A DNA stretch of 64,000 nucleotides from Pampus argenteus. Taxonomy: Eukaryota; Chordata; Actinopteri; Scombriformes; Stromateidae. Position 1 is the stretch's first letter; each line of letters starts with the position of its first letter. Below are positions 1 through 13,600 of this stretch, one piece after another. The stretch is taken from positions 6,804,501-6,868,500 of the forward strand of contig CM072881.1 in NCBI GenBank assembly GCA_036937835.1. The letters are read 5' to 3'. A model generated the notes under the pieces. It was not told the DNA's origin, did not search any database, and was given only the letters and a program-made list of their open reading frames with translations. The translations under genes were made by a program, and so were the position numbers.

Positions 1-170
1 TCGATTACGTTATGTTATGTTTTGATACAAGAAGCGGGAGTGAGTTTTTAGCGAATCAGAATGCACCAAAAAAAAAAAAAAATGCATTATGAAAATCCGC
101 GAAATAGCGAATCCGCGATAAGTGAACCGCGAAGTGGCGAGGGATCACTGTATATATATATATATTCTTT
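1..170 (-). mobile_element. Possible DNA-transposon terminus (mariner/pogo-like)
   Basis: The sequence has the repeated CCGCGAA / GCGAATCCGCGATAAGTGAACCGCG wording that ends in GCGAGGGATCACTGTA next to a TA-rich stretch. On the minus strand this reads TACAGTGATCCCTCGC, which resembles termini of small TA-targeting transposons common in fish. Only one end is in the window, so neither the family nor a target-site duplication can be confirmed. The identification rests on remembered resemblance. Confidence 0.35.
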
Positions 171-1216
171 TGAGTAGCCCCCATGCAGATGGATACTATT
201 TCTATTATTTGTGCTACTGTTGTGTTAATCTAAAACTTGCTAACATGCTAATAAATACCACACAATAAATCGAAAGGTTAATACATTATTAAAGAAGCCA
301 AAACATATGCATAGCAATCTTCCCATTACATATTACCAAAATGTATCTATTCATGACACATTAATGTTATTGTTACTATGGATTGTGATATGAATGTTGC
401 TTGAAAGAGCTTCAACAGAATACAGATTCTGCAATTAGGAGGATAATTAGAGAGTGATTGTGAAACACAACAGAAGGAGTTTGTTACATATACAGAAACT
501 AAGTTAAGATTAGCATCCACTGTGCATTAACACTCCACATACTGCATGTGTTGTGACATGTAGAACATTGGAATCATTATTGCATGTTGAAAGCTGCAGG
601 AGATAAGGACATTTTCATAAAACAGCATGCACTGTGAGATAAGACTACATGCATTATTTACAAAAATGGACTGGTTCATTAGTCAAAGTGCTAGATATCT
701 GACATTTGATATTTAGGTTTCTTACAGTGGTGAGTGAGCAGACCTGCGGTTTGATTTTACTGCAGACCTTCTCTGTCTGCAGTGATTTACTGATATGTGA
801 TAAATAATAAATGATAAATGGTAAATGATGATGGATGAAATTGGTCATGGTGTTGTTGTCTGTTCATCCATCACTGGGGAAGTGTTGGTAAACAGAATTT
901 GTAATCCTCTGGAAAAAATCTCTTCAACGACGCCTCCTTCTTAAGTTGGTCTTTGTAACAACCTCTGCAAAAAGAAAAAAAAAGCACTGTGAAAAAGAGA
1001 AGAGAAAAAAACAAAAACATACACTCGAATATAGCAATTTAATGAGACTTCCGAGTTTGTTTTTTGTGACGATATTTACTGTATTTAAAATCTTCTCTAA
1101 GATCTTAACAGAACAACGGTGTTATCAAGAGAATCGAACCTGAGGTACCTTGTGTCAACAAAGCACAAGCATAACCATTGTCTCAAGTGTCACTGATGAA
1201 CTCAGGGTTTACTAAA

Positions 1217-1241
1217 GATGGATGGATGGATGGATGGATGG
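1217..1241. repeat. (GATG)n microsatellite
   Basis: About six perfect GATG units in tandem. The short open frames on both strands here are products of the repeat and are not genes. Confidence 0.9.
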
Positions 1242-2414
1242 ACGGTTGGAGAGACGGACAAGTAGTGTTGATGATCGTAGGAGCTCCATGAAAAGAGACA
1301 CAGCAAGGCATAACACATCAGGTACAAAAACTAAAATCGTACCTCTTATAATGTTTTTAACAGAAACAGCAGCAAGGATCATTTTAGTCCCCCATGGTCT
1401 GGAAACATGTACAGCAGCCAACACCAACACGCTAGGCCAAAGTCAATGAGTTTACTCTTGTGGCTGCTCATCAGCTATCACTATATTCTCCTTCTTCACT
1501 TCGGAGAGTAACATTTCTTTAGTGTTTGAGGGGAATCTGTGGCAAATCTCATTGCTTCTCTCTCACATCAGCATACTCCTGCATACACCTACAGAAGATC
1601 TCAGTACAGCAGCAGTATTTCAATGCGATGCCATGGGTGAGTCATTTTGTTCCCAACCGGGATATCGTCCATTTCCTGCAGACCAACTCAGATTCTCCTA
1701 AAGTCTCCAAGCCTGCACCCCAGTCTGCTCACAACCAGCGCACTCTCCAGTCAGTTAGGCTTGGTTTTGTGAGCCCTGCAGCCTGCCAGCCCTGGGAGGT
1801 CCTCAAAGCATCTACCAGACTCCCAGATTTCAGAAAAGGAAGTCTAGTGGGGTTTTTTTGGATCACCTTGTTACTATGCCTGGGCCACAGCCATTTTCCT
1901 ACCTTGATGACTCGGACTACGGCCATGCAGACTCAACATTAAAACTCTTCTTTAGTGACTCGGACTTAAACATTGAGGACTTAAGACTTTACTTGGACTT
2001 GAGATTTAGTGACTTGACTACAACACTGGCTGTAATTTATCACTAGGACAAGACAAGCAACACGTTATATTTAGTAAGAGAAGAAGAGTTAAAATCTTCA
2101 TTCTTATTAAAGAACAATTTCCTTTGGCTGCAGCTAACAGTTTTTTTCATTATTGACTCGTCTGTTATTTATTATTTTTGATTGCATGATTTATAGTTTA
2201 GACTATAGAATGATGCATTAGTTATGTCTTCATTTTGCTTGATCTATTCAACCAATCCAATCGATGTAAGATGATGTAAAACAGAAAAAAACTGAACATT
2301 TTCACATTTGAGGAGCCATAATAAGTAAATGTTTTCCTTTTTTTCTTGCTATATAAATATAATAGATATATAAAAACTATTTAATACCAAGCAAACTTCA
2401 AGTTTCACCCTGTT

Positions 2415-2495
2415 CCACTTATCAACAGGTGGCGGTAATACACCAAGAAATGCAGCATTGTGTCAGCGAAGGCAGAGAAGAAGAAAACTACGCAC
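2415..2495. repeat. Fish interspersed-repeat fragment (low confidence)
   Basis: The words CAGGTGGCGGTAATACACC and a following GAAGGCAGAGAAGAAGAAAAC tail resemble a small interspersed repeat often met in teleost DNA. No ends or target duplications could be defined. Confidence 0.3.
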
Positions 2496-4599
2496 TAGTA
2501 AATGTGAATAAAAACAATGCAGATTTTTAAATGTTTTAAATAATCAGCTTTGCAACCGTTTTATGAGGACGGAATTGCATTCAACGTGTTTATTAGACCT
2601 CAAAGATACGCACGAATATAACTTTTGCTTGTTTAGAAGACAATTTTACAGGGCACTGAACTCAACTGAAAAGAATAGCTTGACATTCAAGAGGGCTGAA
2701 ATAGACGTGGAAGTTCGTACATACCAGGGTTGTGGTACCAGGAGAGCATATACAGAGAACAGCTCAGTGGTTAAGGCTAAACAAAAACAGGACAGCTATG
2801 GTCGAAGACTGGTCTGGTGGTTTGAGACTCAGCTACTTGTCTCACTGTGTGGCCTCAATTGTCATATTGTCAGTATCTCACCATGCTGTATCTTTCCCTT
2901 TCATAACAACATACCCACCCTGTGGTGACAGAGCAGAATGAGGGATGATTTGAGTGATAAATTCAGAGGGAAACAGTGCCACACCCAGAATGGTGTGGCC
3001 ACATGGCTTTGACCCAACCTCAGTCTTAAACCAAACACTGGCACTGATGGCTTTTTTATTGTTTCATTTTGGCTTCTTGGCATGTGTGTGTGTGTGCATG
3101 TGTGTGTCCTCCCTCGCTTTATCTCGGTTTCTTGTTGGTGTGTCCCTCCTTTTTCACTTCAGCTCAGTTTCATTTCAGCTAGTGTGACCCCTATCTGTTT
3201 GTGTCAGCCTCATTTTAGCTCCATTTGGGCTTGGTCCATGAGTGTGTGTGTGTGTATGCCATAGGTCTATCTTCACATTCATTGACTTGTGTGTGTATAT
3301 ATGTGCATGCATGTGTATGTGAGGGTACACACACACACACCCCTCCACCCTCTCTGCGTCTCTCTCCCTCTTTGCTCTGTAATAAGAGCAGCTGTGGTTG
3401 ATGTGAGGCCAGGACTGATTCAATTGCAGCGCAGGACTTAAGACTATTATTCTCTGTAGACTGGAGGAGGAGGGAAGCCCGGCTGCTGTAGCACAGCTGC
3501 TACAGCAACGACAGGTCTGACACTGCCTTCCAGAGATGACTTAGAGTAGGAAATTCAAACATCAGTTAGGGAAAATGCAAAGAAACGGCCCCAAAAGAAA
3601 ACTAAAATGCTGAGCTCACGTGATCAGGATGGCTTTACCGGGCTAGGTGGTGACAGCTGTAGCCTCGGAAATCTGAGCATCTCTCTAATCCAAAATCAAA
3701 TGGCTGAAATGTGACTGAAACTATTTCTTCCTATATCCCTTTCTTTTCCCCAAACGGCTAAAACAAATGTTCCAAAATTGACATTGGTGACATTCTTCTT
3801 CTTGGCTATAAATTGCTGTTGCTTCTAGTGCCACACTCCTACACACTTTTTGTGTCAATTACAGGCCACCGTGGCTCAAGGGGACAGGGCATTGTCTGTC
3901 AGGATTTTCTTTCTCTCCCCGGTTTTCCTGAGTTGTCCACCGGAATGCCTGGAGCTTGTAATTACGCTCTACTGTACAAGCTGGGAGTTTCCCCACGTCT
4001 GACTTTGAATTGAAAGGCAGCAGCGTTCTTAGAAAGCCAAAAGAGGCATGGGCGAAGATAGTTAAAAAAAAGTGATGATGAAGAAGAAAGGAAAGAAGAG
4101 GACAGACTGACAGATGTACAGTAGAATGAGAAGGGAATTGTAGAGAGGGAAAGTAAAATATTTAACAAAAAGGACTCCAAAAATTGGTGTAGCAAGACCG
4201 ACAGAAATAGAGAGAAGTAAAAAGAAGAAGAAGAATGAGGGAAATTAATGTTAAGCTGAGAACCTCTACAGCTTAATTAGGTGCAGAAGGAGAAAACACC
4301 TGCCAGATGAACACCCCCGCCCCTTCTCTCTCTCTCTCTCCCCCTCAAACACTCAGATCGTGATGAGAAAGCAGTCATTGCAGAAAACAACAGTTAAAAT
4401 CAGGCATCTGTTCGCCGGTCAGGCCCGTGCTCTGCCGGTAGCCGACCCTCCCCAAAAACCTCCTCCTCCATTCACCATAGGCGGAAGCAATGCTATGAAT
4501 AATGCAACAGGGAGGGGTTGAAGCCACTGGGTGTGTGCACAGAAAAAAAAAAAAAAAAAAGAGGGGTAGTTCCTCCTGCTTCACCACCCCCTTCTCTTT

Positions 4600-4781
4600 C
4601 CATTCTCCTCCCCTCCCCTGTTCTCCCAACCCCCTAGCTGCTGGCCGCACTGCAGAAGGTCAGAGAGAGAAGAAGAGGAGAGAAGCAAAGACACAGCGAA
4701 GCAGAGGGAGAGATAGGGGTGGGGTGCCTGGATGTACATGAACATGCCGAGAGGAGAGCGCGCGGATGAGCGATGACAACC
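4600..4781 (+). promoter_or_regulatory. arhgap22: arhgap22 5' UTR / proximal promoter with uORFs
   Basis: This GC- and purine-rich stretch lies directly upstream of the arhgap22 start codon. No TATA box is apparent and the transcription start cannot be placed exactly. It contains a 14-codon upstream ORF (4732-4776). A second upstream ATG at 4766 is out of frame with the main ORF and overlaps its start. After splicing, that second frame stops at the TAG formed at the beginning of coding exon 2. Both would reduce initiation at the main ATG if the transcript starts upstream of 4732. Confidence 0.5.
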
Positions 4782-4815
4782 ATGCTGAGCCCAAAGATCA
4801 GACAGACCAGGAGAG
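4782..4815 (+). CDS. arhgap22: arhgap22 coding exon 1
   Basis: Encodes MLSPKIRQTRR plus one base of the next codon, then the donor GTAAGG. The ATG at 4782 was chosen because the peptide agrees with mammalian ARHGAP22 from residue 1. The exon leaves phase 1, the same phase as the two candidate alternative first exons downstream. Confidence 0.9.
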
Positions 4816-7024
4816 GTAAGGGACACAGTTTGTTTGTTTCACAGCAACACAGCCTATTCATCCTTCCACCTACAAATCTGTAGGGACACGTCGTGTCATC
4901 TTTGACAGGGACTGTGATTGGAGTTAATGATGCAGTAGCTCTACCTGGATATTACCATGCACTTTTACATATATAAGGCTTTTGCAGAAGTACATTTTCT
5001 CCTTCAGATTCTTAATTTTAGACAATATTTTTGTATGCAAAGACACTTTTTCTCCCCTCCATCTGTCTTCTCTCCACTACTGTGCTGCAGTCATGTATTT
5101 CTGAATGAAGTGGCGGCACTGTTCACGCAGGAAACCTCTCACACACACACACATTAGCATTCTACTACAGCTGGCCGATGCTGCCAGTGTGAATTCTATC
5201 AGAGGAGCATCTCTAGTTTCATCACTGCAACGCTCAGCACTATCAAGCTGCCGTCAGCTGCTGCTGTGTGTGTGTGTGTGTGTGCGCACACTCGAGCATG
5301 TAGTATGTGTGAGTGTTTGTCTTCATGGATAGACATATTAATATGTCCATGTATGCCAGTGTATGTCCCTCCTTCCTTTGGCACTAATCTCCATGACTGC
5401 AATTATACAGCCGAACCTGATTAAGATGAAATGAATAGTTGCAAAGAATGGTTGAGTGATGTGTAAATCTTCCGCTGGAGCAGCATGAAATTGGTAGCAA
5501 AGTGGATTAAATCTGTATTTGCATATATTATAACGCAGAGCAGATTCAAGTGGTTTGATGAAGAGTGATTCACTGTACATATTTTGTACTTAATTGATTA
5601 TATCATGCTTAGGCAGTGTCAAAAATCATTTTAGTTGCATTACTGTCAAATTTTGAGTTTATTAAATGTGTAAAGAGGTTTAATATACATTCACAGAAGG
5701 TCCAAATATCCAACTCGGTATAGAAATGTAAATGCAACCGTCTATGGAGGTGAGACATTTCCATTAAGACAGTGAAAATTGAAGAGATTAAAGCGACTAT
5801 GTCATTCTGCATGAGAAGCATTCTCTGCATACCTTCTGTAAATTAGTGCTTCTCCGCTGACAGCATCGCATTTGTTGCATGAAGCCCACGGATAAATGGG
5901 TATGACAGATGTAGTAGCGTAGTACATACTTAGTTAAGGTCAGAGCAGGTCATGGAAGTGACACGAAACTCATACAGCAAAGTTTTAGATTGCTCTCAAA
6001 ATAGAAATGAATAGTCTAAATGTGTCGGTGAGGTTTTTATTGGTCATTTTTTTACGGCTGGTCATGGTGCCACAAGATCAAGCTGACGAGATTAAAATTA
6101 AATTAGAGCAGAAGATTAGCTCAGCATAAACACTGTAGCAAGGGGAAATTTCCCACATTTTTGTACTAATAATCTGTAAAATTGTAAAAAACAAAAAGTT
6201 GTGTTTTTTTACGGCGTAAGCGAATGACTTACAATCTTTGTCAGTGATTTTTAAAGGTGCTGCTGTGTATTTTTCCACCTTTACAAAGAGCCAGGCCTTC
6301 TGCTATCGGCTATCTTCCCTAAACTAATTCTCTGCCAGCTCCAGCGTCATATTTAGCGTACAGACATGAGTAATGATATAGATCTTTGTCAAGAAAATGG
6401 ATAAGCAAATTATTGCTTTATTTAGCCAACTAGATCCTTCTGGTGCACATTTGAATTGGAAATGCTTGTATGACTAAACCAACACTCTACACAAGGATGG
6501 CAAGGTAAGCAAATTAATAATCAATGTCTGCTCCATAAATAAAAATCGGACTCTTGAGTTTCATTTACTGCTACAAACGGCGACATAGTAACACAGTAAG
6601 GGAATGAATTCTGGGTAGATTTCTCTTCGGCTGGCATCAGAAAATCTAGCAGCAGCTTTAATTGCCCACATATCAGCTGCTTCACTCACTCTCTTGCTGC
6701 GTCTTTCTGATCTGTGTTACCATGGTTTTATGATCAAAGTCCTCCAAAACACTGACATTCTGCCTTTCTGAGCCTTATGAATGAACACCCGCACAGCAGA
6801 TACTGTGAGCAAGTGAGCCGTGGATAAAGATTAAAAAAAAAAAAAAATGCACACACTGACACACTCATATCGTGTGCATTAATGCATGTGGAGATAACAT
6901 GTACAGAAATGCACAGACAGATATGCAAACACCCACTGCTGCACATCACTTCCACTCCACTGCAGCTTTCACATACTATAGGCTGTATATTACTAGCCAC
7001 ACCTCCAGCCTGTCAGTGAATGCT

Positions 7025-7057
<33 letters not shown>

Positions 7058-10000
7058 AATGGTTAACACATTAATCAACAGTGATAGGATAACTGGAAGT
7101 TACGCACTGATGCACCTGTAACTCTCTGTGCTATTTCCCAGCAGTCATAAATCACTACGCAACAACCAGATTAATGAAATTGAATTCCTCCAACATGCCT
7201 GAGTGTGTGTGTGTTTGTGTGTGTGTTTTAGCCATCAATGTAGTATTGTTTTGCTATTGTGGATTGCCCACCCTGCTATGCTAATGGATGGAATAGGATG
7301 GATGTTCACAAGAGTCATACTTCCATTTCCTGCTGATAGTAAATATGTGGCTCCTAACTGCATTAAGTGACATCATTGGGACCTAGACTGTGTTGACTGT
7401 GTGTGTTCAGGCATGTATGTGTGTGTGTGTTTGTGTGCCTTTATGTGTCATACCACTTGTGTTTTGATTCTCAGTCCGCAGGCAACCATTTGTTCACATT
7501 ATCACATTTATTCCATGCTTAGACATTACACTCCAGCTTTTTATGAACATAATGCATTCTTTGTCCTCCAGGACTTATGCATTTCTCCTTTTGTCCATTC
7601 CTGTGACAGAACAAGCATAAACGTCACTGCCCAAAGTGCATTTGGGAACCTTAGATAGCATGGATTTGTAGAACCCTTGCTTAATGCTGATTAATGAGAT
7701 TAATGAGATGTCATCCTCATCCTCCTAACTCAGTACAATTGAGGTGAAAAGAAATAAAGTCACATTTCTATGGTGTCCAACACCAATGTTCAGTCTTAAT
7801 GCAGTAAGTAGCCTAGTGTAGGGTCCCCTTCATGTAGCAATGTATAATGATGCGGAGGTTAGGTGGAGGAGCAGGGTTTAATTTAGATGAACCAACCTTT
7901 TCAGAGAAAATGATTTATTTACCACTGTATGCTGCTACCAGGTAAATAAAGACTATGGCACACCTGAAAGTGGCACAGCAAAATAGGCTAAAAGGCTAGG
8001 TGCTAGCTAGGTACTATTCACAGGGCTAGTCGGTGAGCTACTAGCTAACCACTAACACAATAGTAAGTCATGCTAGCTGGTCAGTTACTGCTCATTTTAC
8101 TGTGCTTTGTATGTCCTTGTGGTATTTTGTTATCAAGATTGTACGTTCAATAAAGAGTGAAGGGCAGGGAGGGAAAAAACCCTTTCAAACTAGCTAGCCT
8201 GCTAACTGTCGGTTAGAAAGCTTGGTAGCTCGGTCATTAATAGGACAATTAGTATCTAGTTCTTGTTGTTTATTCCAGACATACATTTGTACCTCCTGCT
8301 GTATAATAAGGCAGTTTATAAACTCCAACAGAGAAAGATAAATACAAATTGACATAGCTTCTAAAATAGCCTGCACGCATGCTCATGTATGAGGTCATGA
8401 CTGAGTGAGTCGCCAGTCCATCTGGTATTCCTGGATATTCACCTTCACGCTCGGGGTTATTCGTTCCCGTACATCCGTGCGTACTGTTTGTCACGATGTA
8501 AACACACACATTGAAACCCCCTAATCAAAGTCGCGACGTTGAACTCGTACTATCTGACTCAGCCCTTCCCTAACTACTATCTACTGTAAATGAATGAGCC
8601 ACAATTACGCTCTGTATTTCAGTGAATTGCAGTGATTATGCATAAAGTGTGCTTTAACAGTAAAACAGTCACTTTTCAACATTGTAGCTGATAGTTGTAG
8701 AAGTGACCACAGAGCAGCTCCACCCAAGCCAAAGGAAGGTCTGAATCATCCTGAGCATGATGTCCAAATTGGCGCAGTGGGTAGTCGTGCTTGGCACACA
8801 CACACACACACACACACACTCAAATATCAGTTGTTGTGACTCAGGCGTGAATCATTGGCCAGTGTATGTTCCACTCAGTCCATGATCCAGACAGCTGATG
8901 TGTTAAACAGTGGTGTTCTTTTATGCTAACACTGGCAGGGTGAGGAGGGATGGAAAGACATGATGTGGTGAGCAGAAACACGGGAGTGAAAGATGGAAAA
9001 AAGAGCAAGACACAATGTTCGTCAAGGGTTCATGAGCTACTTTGCCGTCATGATGTTTAAACTTATAAATAATCTATACCTGGTTAGTGTCCCGACTGTA
9101 TTACAATGCCTCTGCCACCAACACAACCTTTTTTTGGCCTGAACACCCACTAACTTCATGATGTCACAGTTTTAGAAGAACTGTTGATCAGAGCAGCCAG
9201 TCTCGGCTTCGCCCTGCCTCACCAACGGCTGAGCAGTGTCAGTGATGGCGAACGGTTTGGACCGCAAAGCTCTCAAAACAATCAATTCGCCCACCTACGA
9301 GATTGTGTTAAACGACTTTATTAAAAAATTGTAACATTGTTCTCAAAAACAGTATTAACAATTATGTTAGAAAATTGCCAATGAAAATGTGATTCTAATC
9401 CAAAAACTAATTTAAAACCTGAGGCAAATGAGGCAGTGGTAATAATAACATCGCGCGTGTGTGTGTGTGTGTGTGTTTGTGTTATGGGCATGCATTACAC
9501 TCTCAGTAATAACAGAGCTCTGATTCAATAGGACCAGCAGTGCTGAACGTGAGGAGAGAGAGAAGAATTAGAGCAAAGAAAAAATGGAGTGAGACGGGAA
9601 CCGGGAGTGAGAATAGACTGGAATTAATGGAGAAATGAGAAAATACACGGTAGAAGAGACAGTGATGAATACTAAAAGAGAGTTTACTTGGTTATATCAT
9701 CATGTTTTTTCTGGCTTCAAACGCTTGACAAGTTGCCACTGAGACGTAAGTAGTTAATCACAAACTACATATTCATAGTATTCTCATAACATTTTTGCCA
9801 CACATTATAGCACAATGCCATGGTTGTTGTTAATGTAATGCTAAATTTAATGTTAAATACTCAGTGTTAGTTCGGTTGCACCATGTAACATTATGAGATT
9901 CCAGACCCAGATTGTGGTGTTTTCCCACGATGTAGTTTGGATGCAGTTCAACCTCTTTTTTTAAAGTAGTTTTAGTTTGACATTTGACATTTTTTTTAAT

Positions 10001-10618
10001 ATAAGTTAAGATGTAGTTTAACTACTTTTTATTGTGAAGAAGCTGGTAGTACCGTAGTTTCCCCAACACCGACGCTAACAGAACTCACATGAACACTTCC
10101 AGGTGAAGATGTTGTTTTCCATATTTCACCATAAATCCTCTTAAAATGACTTGTAAAAACCTATTTTCACATGTCAAAACTTCCAAGGAAAAACCAAAAT
10201 CTACAATAAAAAATATTTAAATTAACAAGTGGGTTTTCACTTGGTTTTATGTTGTTTTTTTATGTGTGGTGAAAGGTTTATTTTGGCCAAACAGATGTAA
10301 AGATTCTCTTTGTGTGAATGTCTTGTAATGCACACTAAAACCTGCCACCCCGGAAACAAGGTCAAAAAGTCTTTACCTTTAGCAAAGGCCGTCCATCCGC
10401 GATTCAACACATCTCTGAGGCTCAACAGGCTCTTTCAACTGCCATAAAGGGCTGTGATATGGGAATAAAAAATGACGCAAGCCCCTTCCATTAAGCTATA
10501 TGTATGCTGGAAAGAGAGAAATTAGACAATAAAAGAGAATAAACATTGATTTTCTTCCCCCTTCCCATTTATCCATCCCCTTCTTCCCTCTGTGCCATCT
10601 GAACATTGATCATTTCTG

Positions 10619-10657
<39 letters not shown>

Positions 10658-13600
10658 TACACCAGCAGGGAGGATGTCTCCACAATTGATTTCTATAAAT
10701 TATACATGAACATCAAATAGCATTGCCTTGCTTGCCAGCTCTGTGTCATTTTCTCATCCGTGCAAAACCTGGCAACCTTCAGCCAGTTTTATGACGGACT
10801 ACATCCTCAGCCGATGACATGTGCTTAACATTGATGCATCCTCCTTCCTCTCAAATCACTCCTGTGTTCCCACACTGTGTTGTAGTCAGATCTGGTGGAT
10901 CATAGTTAAAAATACAGCACTGAGGCTAACAGTGTCCTTGACAACGGCTTTGTATGTTTACACACGCTCAAGTGTCAGCTGATGTACTCGTTATTCAACA
11001 ATATCAAACTGATACAGATGTATGTATCTATTATTTCCAAAGCTGATGTCATACAAGGACAATCAGAGTAGCTCAGTGGGCCCAAATATGATGTCATATT
11101 ATGACACGGCTATAAAGCTGCCATCCGCTCCCTTTTAAACCTGTCCTTGGCTGAGCTCAGGTTACACGCGTTTGTTGAGAATGCTTCAGTCTCTCAGCTA
11201 GTCAGTCAGTCCCATGTGGCCCTATTATTCCAGCTCAAAAGCCTCTGCTATTCCACTGGATTGTGGCAACACACAATAAGTCTCTTCCAAGGACCTCTGA
11301 AATGAAGGGGGGGGGGGATCCTTGTCACCTCAGGCTATGTGTCTGTGTGTGTGTGTGTGTATTCCTCCCCTTCACGGTCTCTATTTTATCTGTTATTATT
11401 TGTGCCTGCAGCCTCTTTGCAGTACTACTTTCTCTTCATCTGGAGGCGTAGCCGCCTGAGGCAGAAGGTTGTGTGTGTGTTCATGACTGAGAAGAGCCTG
11501 GCAGAGTACATGCAGCATACAGAATGAGGGATAACACAAGCATCTAATAAGGAGAAAATGGAATGACACAGAGTAGAAAAAATAGAGGAACCACAATCCA
11601 CAACCACTGGCTTTTCTGATAGCTCATGTGTACACAGAATAAAAATGCTTTGTGTGTGTGTGTGTGTGTTTGCAGCTAGGTCCAAGAGCATGGTGATGGG
11701 CGAGGTATCGCGGGGCTCATGCCGACCGGCATCCCCCAGCCTCCAGGAGGGGGCGCTGAAGGCTGGCTGGCTGAAGAAGCAGCGCAGCATCATGAAGAAC
11801 TGGCAGCTGCGATGGTTCGTGCTGCGCTCAGACCAGCTCTTCTTCTACAAAGACGAGGAAGAAACCAAACCACAGGTAACACTGATGCTGTGTGGACACA
11901 AGCTCAAACGAAACCAAACCATCTATACAGTTAAATGATAGTTACGTCTGTCCCGATGCTGTAGGTCGCTAACGGATCAGATACCATTTATGGTGCTAAA
12001 CCACCAAAAATAAAGCATGTTTAAAGCCCCCCTCCACTCAAAAGTGGAGTAGTAAAAAAGTAGTTACCTTTTTGGTGGAAAACACACATCAGATTGGCCT
12101 TTGAGATTTTTACATATATTAAAGGGATCTTTAACAGTTTTGAAATGTTTTTCGAGCTTACCCCTCCATCAATACCACCACTAATGTGCCCACGATTCAG
12201 GCCCTTAAACCCTCCACCCGCTCCAGTGGGCTGCAGGTCAGACTGTGTTTGTCCTGAGCAGCTTCCAGGGTAAATAAATAAAAAAGGGAGAACTAGAAAT
12301 GTTAAATTTTTTATAATGATTTTTTATTAAATATTAAGTGACACAAATATTAAAAAACTTGTGTTTGTGACATTTTAATCTTAAAAGACAATTTTAACAT
12401 CAGAATTGATTCTCATGAGTTATAAAGTATGATAAACATGATAAAAAAAATCAAATTTTGCATTAATTAAATAATTTATTTTTGACAGGTAAATATACAC
12501 AGTGGTAAATGATGACTTAACGCACTCACGGCACAGGGATTTTTGCACGTTTTAGTGCAAAACAGCAGAGCAGGAGGTGACGCCTGGTTTATGAATCCTT
12601 AATCGATCCTATTGCTTCTTTGATTATGGCCGAGTGCTGACTCAGTCAACATAGCTGACAGGCTTACATGGTCCTAACAAAAGGCAATGATGTAATCTGA
12701 CAACAAAAGACAACAAAAGGGGCAGCTTCATGACACACACACGTGCGCTTTTAAAGCATAATAATCATCTCTGTACATTCCTGGCTGAAATCTCGACACT
12801 TTTATTGATTTCCTCAGTCTTCACTCTGCGTGACTGCTGTTCATTTAATGTAGGGAGCAGCCGTCTGCCATCATTGTCTTTCAGTCAGTTTAGACTCACA
12901 CACACACACACACACACACACCATATCCACATGACATGTTCTACTCTTCGCAGTCTCCATTCTGTGGAGAACAAATGACTGAAGGCTTTGACAGACTGTC
13001 TTTAATCAGAGCTTGCCAATACTCATCCAGTCAGTATTGATTTGCAACACACGCCTGAATGGGAACACACACACATACGCTGAGGGAAATGCGCACTTAT
13101 GCATAGACACACACAACACACCCCCCTCTGAGAGCCGGATGTGTGAGAAAGTGTCATTCTGGCCTTTATTCTCCCTCTCATCTTCTAATCGATAGGAAAT
13201 TCGAGGCTTGGAGGGGTGAGGGTTTTGGGGAGGGGTGTATGTGTGTGTGTTTGTGTGTGTGTAGGCAAAGACCCCCTCCCCACCCCTCTCCCCGCAACCA
13301 AGATAAAAGGATGTGATAATTGGTGGAAGAAAAAGCAATACTGACAATGGATCTATACAGGTTTTCTTTTCCTTTTCATCATGTGCGGATAAATCCACTA
13401 TAAGAACAAATGGACTTAAGTTATCGGACAAGAGATTTTTTTGCCCCAAGACGAACACATGAGTGGCAGATGTGGTGATGGGGATCGTTACTGCTCTGAA
13501 TACATAATTAACCTTCAGCTGCAATTAAGCAGATACAATCAGGTGGTGAGTCCAGAGATGCTTGTTCCTTATTGCTAAATACTCATTAATGTCATATATC

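Larger units (their letters stand above)
1..4600. other. Intergenic DNA upstream of arhgap22
   Basis: I see no convincing gene here. Open frames are short, lack a recognisable family, and show no supported splice structure. The stretch holds A-rich and TG-rich low complexity, a GATG tandem repeat, a transposon-like terminus at the left edge, a weak copy of an interspersed repeat near 2420-2495, and a stretch at about 1900-2030 with repeated GACTTGGACTT-type words. The final part (4300-4600) becomes pyrimidine/GC-rich as the arhgap22 promoter is approached. Confidence 0.7.

Noticed and set aside
1125..1200. Minus-strand tRNA-like sequence with a B-box-like AGGTTCGATTCTC
   Set aside because: A 5-bp anticodon-like stem is possible, but the T-arm and acceptor stem do not pair and the A box is poor. 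At most it is a decayed tRNA-derived SINE head.
1526..1942. 138-codon plus-strand open frame
   Set aside because: No recognisable domain, no splice or promoter context, and it overlaps repeat-like GACTTGG wording. It is likely a chance frame.
8765..8800. A-box-like TGGCGCAGTGGGTAG
   Set aside because: It matches a Pol III A box but runs straight into a CA repeat with no B box, so no tRNA or intact SINE can be called.
9246..9335. Short frame MANGLDRKALKTINSPTYEI in arhgap22 intron 1
   Set aside because: It has a neat start and stop, but is only 29 codons with no partner exon or recognised family. It may be a scrap of a transposon.
13006..13524. 172-codon minus-strand open frame
   Set aside because: It is built across CA repeats in arhgap22 intron 2, with low-complexity composition and no homology.
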